Source of the DNA: JBLHKE01 sp047619485
GTDB taxonomy: Bacteria > Verrucomicrobiota > Verrucomicrobiia > Verrucomicrobiales > DEV007
Assembly (NCBI GenBank): GCA_047619485.1
Contig: JBLHKE010000009.1
Span: forward strand, 1 to 30,658
DNA length: 30,658 nucleotides
Direction: 5' to 3'
In this document: positions 25,787 to 30,658 of the stretch, piece by piece
Numbering within the stretch: the first letter of the stretch is position 1
How the letters are laid out: each line of letters opens with the position of its first letter
Position numbers and translations under genes: made by a program
The notes under the pieces: model-generated
What the model saw: the letters and a program-made list of their open reading frames with translations, nothing else
What the model was told of the DNA's origin: nothing
Database searches by the model: none

Positions 25787-28039
25787 CTACTCGTCGGCGG
25801 CAAGGGCTTGGTAATATTCCTTGAGCATGTCGCGATATTCTACTGGGAGTTTCTTAATATAGCGTTCGGTCAGTTCCTCCTGATCACGCGTGCCGAGCAC
25901 TTCCCAGTCTGAGGTGGTGTCGTCGGATCTTTTTCCCGATACTTCGCCCTTGGCGAAATAGCGTTCTTGACCCTTCGCGTCGATATTCTTGCCGGTTAGT
26001 TTAACTGGCGCCAGCCTCGGTGGTGTTGGCGGCGCAGGCGCTGATGGCTTCGGAGATCCGCCTTCGCCCTCGCCCTCGCCGTCCTTGCCATCTCCCTTGG
26101 CGCCTTTACTTTTCCCTTTGCCTTTCATCTTGCCGCCTCGCTTGCCCTCATCCTTATTTTGGCCGGCTTTGCCTTTGCTCTTTTTGCTAGCGGCTTTTTG
26201 CGCGGCGCTCTTCAAGGCTTCGGACGCCTTGCTCTGTTCCGACTTTGCCTTCTCCTTGTCCCCCTGTTTCATCGCCGCGGCGGCGGCTTTCATTGCCTCC
26301 GCGGCCTTTGCGAGATCTGGGCTGGCCTCGGATGGTGTCTGCTCGGATGCCTCTTTGGCCTTCTCTGCCAGGGCGGATTGCTCGGGTGCATTCTGCGGCA
26401 CTTCCTCTGGCTTGGCCTCTTCGGTGGCCGCTGTGATCGGCTGCTGTTCGGCGAGTAGAAACTGGGCAATTTTCTGAATCGCATCTAGTTCGGCGTCTTT
26501 CTTGGCGATCTTTTCCATCTCTTTCGCTTCTGCTTCGGCCGCAGCACTGGCCTCAAGGAGTGCCTCCTCGGCTTTGATCTGCGCCGGGACCGCCACGGGC
26601 GCATCGTTCTTCTTCAGCGCGGTGAAGGCGTCTTCCATCGCGAAGTAGGCGCGGCGCAGAGTCGACTTGATCGACGGCGGCTCGGACTCGCGCATCTCCC
26701 CGAGAGCGACCAGCCGATCGATCAAGGTCTCCTGCGGCGCGGCGTTGGTGGTCACCTCTTGACTGTTGGCGGCCAGCTTTTGGGTCGCTTCGCGCAAGGC
26801 TTTCTGATCTGCGGCGAGTTGCTTGAGTAGCTGCGCGTACTTCTTCATGGCTGAGATCGGATCTGCCAACTTCGCTTCCGCCGGCTTGTTCTTCTCGGCG
26901 ATCTGCTTTTCGAGCATCGCGATCGCCCGCTCGAGAGCGGCCTCCGCGGCGCGCTGTTGCGGGACGGCCTCCAACTGCTGCGATGCCTGGAATGCGGCTT
27001 CGGCTTGTCCCATCGCCTGGCCGGCGTCGTTGAGAGGGTTGCTGCCACCGGCCTCGGGCTCGAACTTGTTTGCATCAATGCGCCCAAGTTCAGTGCGCAG
27101 GTCGCGCTGCCGGCCTTGCCACGGTCGCCGCTGGCTGGCGAATTCTGGCTCGCTGGCCGCTTCGGTCTGGGTTCGCAGTTCGCGTTGCTTCCTCAGGATC
27201 TCCTGCAACGCGGCGACAATCTGTGATAGGTCATCGCCACCACCAGTGGCGCCGTCGCCGAGCAAGGTGTCGATCGCGATGAGGATATCGATGGCCTCTT
27301 TCTGTGGCGTGACCGCTTCGAGCAGGTTGCCCTCGGTGATGTTTTGCGCGGCGCTGCCGAGCAAGGCTACCACCTGACCATCGCCGAACATCACGCCCGC
27401 CTTGGTGATGCGCGCCCGCTCGGCCTGATCGGTCGCCTCTGCAGCCGCCTCGGGGAACAACAGTTGCACCTTGGAAGCAAGCTTGGCTAGTTGCATCTGC
27501 GTCGTTGCGGCATCGGTGAGATCGGCCGGCTTGATCGGAGTTCCCTCGAGTTGCGAGCGCCCCAATCCCCGACAGGTTCCCCACACGCTCTCTTCTTGGC
27601 GGAGCAACCGGCGCACTTCCTGCCGCAACAATTGCGCGGCCCCGAAGCCGCTCGACAGTCGCAGCAGCGCGGTCAGGTTGGTCACCGCGTTTTCGATCTC
27701 GCCGTCGGCCTTGTCGAGATGGGTGCGTGCCGAATCCGCCGGCCCGCGCGCCTCGCGTAGGCTGACGATCGCCTGCTGGATGTTGGTGTCCTTCACATTG
27801 GCCAGCACCTCGATCGCGCTAAGCAATTCCGCGCCACCGTTTTGCTCGAGCAATCCGTTGGATTCCAGATCGAAGATCAAATCTCGCAGCTGGGCAGACA
27901 CGTTCTCCACGCGGCTCGATGCGTAGTTCTGGCGCTGCTCCTCGGAGAGAATCCCCTCCGACCAATCCGCTGGGTCGGCGGCGAGAGCCGCCAGCGATGT
28001 GAAGCAGAATACCCAAAGCGCTGTTGTGAATCGGTTCAT
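25787..28039 (-). CDS. Secreted coiled-coil protein with Lys/Gly-rich low-complexity tail
   Basis: A 750-residue protein. ATG 28039 gives signal peptide MNRFTTALWVFCFTSLAALA; longer in-frame starts would run into the preceding gene. The body is Ala/Glu/Gln-rich and mostly alpha-helical with long probable coiled coils (for example LRKQRELRTQTEAASEPEF, MLEKQIAEKNKPAEAKLAD, KAAEAMKAAAAAMKQGDKEK). A very basic, glycine-rich region (about 610-660: KKSKGKAGQNKDEGKRGG, then KMKGKGKSKGAKGDGK) is followed by GEGEGEGG and a proline run. The C-terminus has RYIKKLPVEYRDMLKEYYQAL, an ending seen in PVC proteins beside vWA/DUF4175-like genes. The function is unknown; a structural or scaffold role in the envelope is likely. 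The start overlaps the upstream stop by four bases (ATGA). Confidence 0.7.
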   Translation of the reverse strand: MNRFTTALWVFCFTSLAALAADPADWSEGILSEEQRQNYASSRVENVSAQLRDLIFDLESNGLLEQNGGAELLSAIEVLANVKDTNIQQAIVSLREARGPADSARTHLDKADGEIENAVTNLTALLRLSSGFGAAQLLRQEVRRLLRQEESVWGTCRGLGRSQLEGTPIKPADLTDAATTQMQLAKLASKVQLLFPEAAAEATDQAERARITKAGVMFGDGQVVALLGSAAQNITEGNLLEAVTPQKEAIDILIAIDTLLGDGATGGGDDLSQIVAALQEILRKQRELRTQTEAASEPEFASQRRPWQGRQRDLRTELGRIDANKFEPEAGGSNPLNDAGQAMGQAEAAFQASQQLEAVPQQRAAEAALERAIAMLEKQIAEKNKPAEAKLADPISAMKKYAQLLKQLAADQKALREATQKLAANSQEVTTNAAPQETLIDRLVALGEMRESEPPSIKSTLRRAYFAMEDAFTALKKNDAPVAVPAQIKAEEALLEASAAAEAEAKEMEKIAKKDAELDAIQKIAQFLLAEQQPITAATEEAKPEEVPQNAPEQSALAEKAKEASEQTPSEASPDLAKAAEAMKAAAAAMKQGDKEKAKSEQSKASEALKSAAQKAASKKSKGKAGQNKDEGKRGGKMKGKGKSKGAKGDGKDGEGEGEGGSPKPSAPAPPTPPRLAPVKLTGKNIDAKGQERYFAKGEVSGKRSDDTTSDWEVLGTRDQEELTERYIKKLPVEYRDMLKEYYQALAADE

Positions 28040-29676
28040 GGTTTGACCTTTGTTTTCAGTTCCTTCAAGGAGTTGGAACTCTCGATCTCGTCTTCCTGAA
28101 TGGCTTTGATGTGGTTGAAAAGTTCGTCCCTCCTCTTCTGCGCCGCTTTCTGGTAATCTTCGCGGCTGAGGAAATTCAGTTTGAGCGAAGCCGAGCGGCC
28201 GAGGTTCGAACCGCGCTCGCCAGCGCGGTTGTCGGTGGCGCTGATGGCATAAATTAATGAGTCGCCCTCTTTCAATCCGCTGATCCATTCGACCGGTTTC
28301 CAATCGACATCGCGCATTTCCTGGCTACCGGTGAGATCGCCGAGCGCATGCTCCATCTCCGCACCACCGTTGAGAGAATAGACGATCGAAGCCTGGCCGA
28401 GCCCGTAGTCATCGCTGGCGCGGAAGCGGATCGCGAGACTCTTGCCGAGCGTAGCGTTCTCGGCGGGTTTCGGCGGCAGGATCTCTACCAGCGGCGCCTC
28501 GTCGGCGGTGACGCGCATCGAGCGCAGGGCGCTGTCTTCGTATTCGAAGCCGTGCTCGCGTTCGGTCCAGCGGAATCCGTAGGCCAGTGACTTGCTCGCC
28601 AGCATGGTGGCGCGGGCCAGCTGTGGGTCCTTGTCGTCGATCACCATGTCGAGCGGATCTCCGGAGTCGGGAACGAGTTGCGCGTTGGACAGGGACTGGT
28701 CGGTGCGGATCTCCCACTCGACGGTCGCGCCTTCGAGGACTTCGAAGTTCAACGACGAGAGCTGCTGCGGCTCCTGCCCGGTGTATTCGGGAAGGCGCAG
28801 GGTCACGGTCGATTCGACAATTTTTGGCGACGGTACCACCTCGACCGCATGGAGTTTGGTCTTGGTGTCGCCAGCGCGGAACCGGTAGTCGAAGCTGCGG
28901 CCACTCTGGCGGAACGAATAGGCGAAGCGCGCATCGTCGTCGCCGGCCACGTCCAACGACTCCCACGGCCCGTCGCCGTGGCGGATTTCGAGCGGCGCCA
29001 GTTCGGGCACTTCGCTGTCGGCGGCGACTTGGATGGCGAGCTCGAGCGGGTCTCCCTGGCGGACTATCAGATCGCCGGTGACCGAGTCGATGCGGGTGCG
29101 GGTCGGGTAGCCGAGTTCCGAGTTCGGGTTGGTCATGCGGATCGCCAATACCCGGTAGAACGATCCCGCGAACACGCTGCTGATGCCGAACAACAGCAGC
29201 ACAATGGCCGCGTACATGAGCGGTTTCTTCAAACGGCGGAAGTCGACGACCCCGCGAAAGTCTAGAGGCGAGGCAGCGTCGAAGGCCTGTTGTCGAAGCG
29301 CCGCGACCAATTCCGGTGAGGCTGCTGGAGCGCCGCCGTCTTCCGGCTGCAGTTGCAGATAGGTGACAAGCAAGCTGTTCAGTTTGGGATGCAGGCGTTC
29401 GACCGCGAGCGACACGCGCCGCGGGTCGAAGCGCCGCAGGTAGCGCCACCAGTAACGGTAGCCGATCCATGCGAGCGCAGCGACGTTCGCGAGCAACAAC
29501 AGCACCCGCGCCCATCCCGGCAGATCGAACAGCCAGTCCAATGCGAGGTCAATCAGCACCAGCCCGACGATCATCAGCAAGGCCAGGCACAGGCCGCGAA
29601 TGTGGAACAGCCGCCGCTCGCGGTGCCAAACGGCGAGCAGTTTGTTTCGGATCTGTCTGTCGTCTGATTGCGCCAT
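28036..29676 (-). CDS. DUF4175-like membrane protein
   Basis: A 546-residue protein with three predicted membrane helices: about 28-50 (LCLALLMIVGLVLIDLALDW), 56-73 (ARVLLLLANVAALAWIGY) and 153-174 (LMYAAIVLLLFGISSVFAGS). A cytoplasmic loop with RRVSLAVERLHPKLNSLL lies between helices two and three. The large C-terminal part is beta-rich and extracytoplasmic (RIDSVTGDLIVRQGDPLELA; VTLRLPEYTGQEP; IRFRASDDYGLGQASIVYSL). This layout matches the DUF4175-like proteins that accompany MoxR, DUF58 and vWA genes. No enzymatic motif is visible. It overlaps the coiled-coil gene by four bases and is one base from the gene before it, which indicates tight co-expression and perhaps a complex. Confidence 0.7.
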   Translation of the reverse strand: MAQSDDRQIRNKLLAVWHRERRLFHIRGLCLALLMIVGLVLIDLALDWLFDLPGWARVLLLLANVAALAWIGYRYWWRYLRRFDPRRVSLAVERLHPKLNSLLVTYLQLQPEDGGAPAASPELVAALRQQAFDAASPLDFRGVVDFRRLKKPLMYAAIVLLLFGISSVFAGSFYRVLAIRMTNPNSELGYPTRTRIDSVTGDLIVRQGDPLELAIQVAADSEVPELAPLEIRHGDGPWESLDVAGDDDARFAYSFRQSGRSFDYRFRAGDTKTKLHAVEVVPSPKIVESTVTLRLPEYTGQEPQQLSSLNFEVLEGATVEWEIRTDQSLSNAQLVPDSGDPLDMVIDDKDPQLARATMLASKSLAYGFRWTEREHGFEYEDSALRSMRVTADEAPLVEILPPKPAENATLGKSLAIRFRASDDYGLGQASIVYSLNGGAEMEHALGDLTGSQEMRDVDWKPVEWISGLKEGDSLIYAISATDNRAGERGSNLGRSASLKLNFLSREDYQKAAQKRRDELFNHIKAIQEDEIESSNSLKELKTKVKP

Positions 29677-29677
29677 C

Positions 29678-30658
29678 TTATGCTGCGTCGTTTTGCCTTC
29701 TGACGAACCACTCGGTCGCCAGGCAGGCTAGTATTAATACGAAAATATACCAGCGGTCCCAAAGCGAAAACTCCTGAGTGACGTCCATTGTTCGGACTTC
29801 TGCCTTCAGCAGCTCCGGCAGTTTCGTCAGGTCGCGCATCTCCAGATACTCTCCGCCCGAGAGTTGAGAAATGTGGCGCAGCGTCTGTTCCTGCATGGCC
29901 GGCTCGATCATCTCGCGGCTGCCACCGGTCGCCTGGAAGGCCGCGGTGTTGGAAAATTCGGCATCTGCCAAGAGCGTCTTCACCAGATAGCCGCCCTCCT
30001 TCTCGGGAACGTACGATCCCTGATAGAGACCGGGCGAACCGGGGATCGAGGCCAAGTTCAGTGCCGCAGGCTGGGCCTGCCCGGGAGACTCGATCAGCAC
30101 CTGATAATTCGGTGCCTCGACAGGTTCGAAGCTTTCGTCGAGCACGTTGGCGAAGATGTTCGCCCGCTCGCCAGCGCGATAGCTACCGCGCTCGGTCTCC
30201 AGTCGTATCCGTTTGTTCTCGCCGAGCAGTCGCGACAGCGTGAGAAATTGGATACCCTGTTTCCAGAATCGGGCGTGGAACTCGTCGCCGTGTTTGAAGC
30301 GCAAGCGCCAGAACTGGTCGGAGCCGACGAACAGCGACTTGCCTGTGCCGTAGCGATGCCAGACCACCAACGGGTATGGCTCGCTGCGCTGCGCGGCGTC
30401 GGAAAGTGTGACCAGCACATTGTCGGCAGCACCCTTTTTTACCCCGTCCAAACTCGGCACGCCGTAGAGCGGTTTCGCGCGCGCCCAGGTTTCGCGGGTC
30501 ACGTCCTCGGAGGAACTGAGCGAGGTGATCTGGCTGCGCATCCCGCGCTCGGTTGGCATCGGGTAGAGCGAGGGAGAGATGCGGTCGTGGCCGCCGCTGC
30601 CGATCTTCACCGGCAGAAGCTTGGCGATCGGCGAGTCGCGGTAGCTCGACGGCGCGTG
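29678..30658 (-). CDS. GATase/vWA-type membrane protein, C-terminal part, 5' end outside window
   Basis: The frame is open to the window edge (YRDSPIAKLLPVKIG near the start), giving 326 residues. PLVVWHRYGTGKSLFVGSD and QFWRLRFKHGDEFHARFW belong to the glutamine-amidotransferase-like/vWA membrane proteins of Bat operons. A beta-sandwich region follows (RANIFANVLDESFEP). QLSGGEYLEMRDLTKLPELL is the typical end of such proteins before the last membrane helix, WYIFVLILACLATEWFV, and a short RRQNDAA cytoplasmic tail. The N-terminal Bat/vWA part should lie to the right of the window, probably with MoxR and DUF58 genes. It is the first visible gene of the long minus-strand run. Confidence 0.75.
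   Translation of the reverse strand, partial: HAPSSYRDSPIAKLLPVKIGSGGHDRISPSLYPMPTERGMRSQITSLSSSEDVTRETWARAKPLYGVPSLDGVKKGAADNVLVTLSDAAQRSEPYPLVVWHRYGTGKSLFVGSDQFWRLRFKHGDEFHARFWKQGIQFLTLSRLLGENKRIRLETERGSYRAGERANIFANVLDESFEPVEAPNYQVLIESPGQAQPAALNLASIPGSPGLYQGSYVPEKEGGYLVKTLLADAEFSNTAAFQATGGSREMIEPAMQEQTLRHISQLSGGEYLEMRDLTKLPELLKAEVRTMDVTQEFSLWDRWYIFVLILACLATEWFVRRQNDAA

Noticed and set aside
26159..26458. Hydrophobic plus-strand ORFs antisense to the coiled-coil gene
   Set aside because: Cys/Leu/Phe-rich frames arise from the complement of the Lys/Ala/Glu-rich coding strand; the minus-strand gene has signal peptide, coupling and family-like ends.
1..30658. CRISPR arrays, tRNA or rRNA genes
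   Set aside because: No spaced direct-repeat array and no tRNA- or rRNA-like sequence was noticed; the only clear tandem repeats are the two hexamer tracts.

Overview
The window looks like a chromosomal segment of a PVC-superphylum bacterium, most likely Verrucomicrobiota. This is inferred from gene content, not from a marker gene. The clues are paired DUF1592-type cytochrome and DUF1552 genes, a dehydrogenase/HEAT/heme protein of the PVC type, a large planctomycete/verrucomicrobial ECF-type sigma factor, a sulfatase, and secreted proteins with verrucomicrobial C-terminal modules. The DNA is GC-rich and most products carry secretion signals.

Region 1 (1-4300) is an unstable accessory zone. 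It holds the 3' end of a transposase at the window edge, an intact alpha/beta-hydrolase lipoprotein on the minus strand, and two convergent copies of an ECF sigma factor gene, both damaged. One (1786-2521) has a single frameshift; the other (1423-1653) keeps only its two ends. Next is an insertion sequence (about 2600-4003) with a complete DDE transposase plus the 3' stub of a second, diverged transposase. A small signal-peptide ORF with an internal stop follows.

Region 2 (4298-13516) holds a minus-strand secreted protein divergent from a plus-strand catabolic-looking cluster: a GH95-like six-hairpin glycosidase, a translationally coupled (ATGA) dehydrogenase/HEAT/cytochrome protein, and a sulfatase with a complete C-x-P-x-R motif. 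Together these suggest handling of a sulfated, possibly fucose-containing polysaccharide; the substrate is an inference. The cluster ends in a broken PSCyt1-type cytochrome gene (start codon lost, Glu-to-TAG nonsense, 3' truncated). A good Shine-Dalgarno and ATG follow it but lead nowhere, which marks a rearrangement breakpoint.

Region 3 (13572-30658) is one continuous minus-strand run of eleven genes with mostly 0-30 nt gaps. In transcription order they encode: a membrane protein C-terminus of the GATase/vWA type seen next to MoxR/Bat operons; a three-TM DUF4175-like protein; a coiled-coil Lys/Gly-rich secreted protein; (a hexanucleotide repeat); a cyclase-like alpha-toroid protein; a PQQ-type propeller; a DUF1592 diheme protein; a Tat-exported DUF1552 protein; a formylglycine-generating-enzyme-like protein without its catalytic cysteines; a paralogous cyclase-like protein; a two-domain esterase; and a transglutaminase-like/PA14 protein interrupted by TAA. 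The arrangement suggests a co-expressed cell-envelope machine of unknown function. It is the most unusual part of the window.

Several genes carry single-base lesions (one frameshift and two or three nonsense codons). They may be real decay or sequence errors, and read data would decide.
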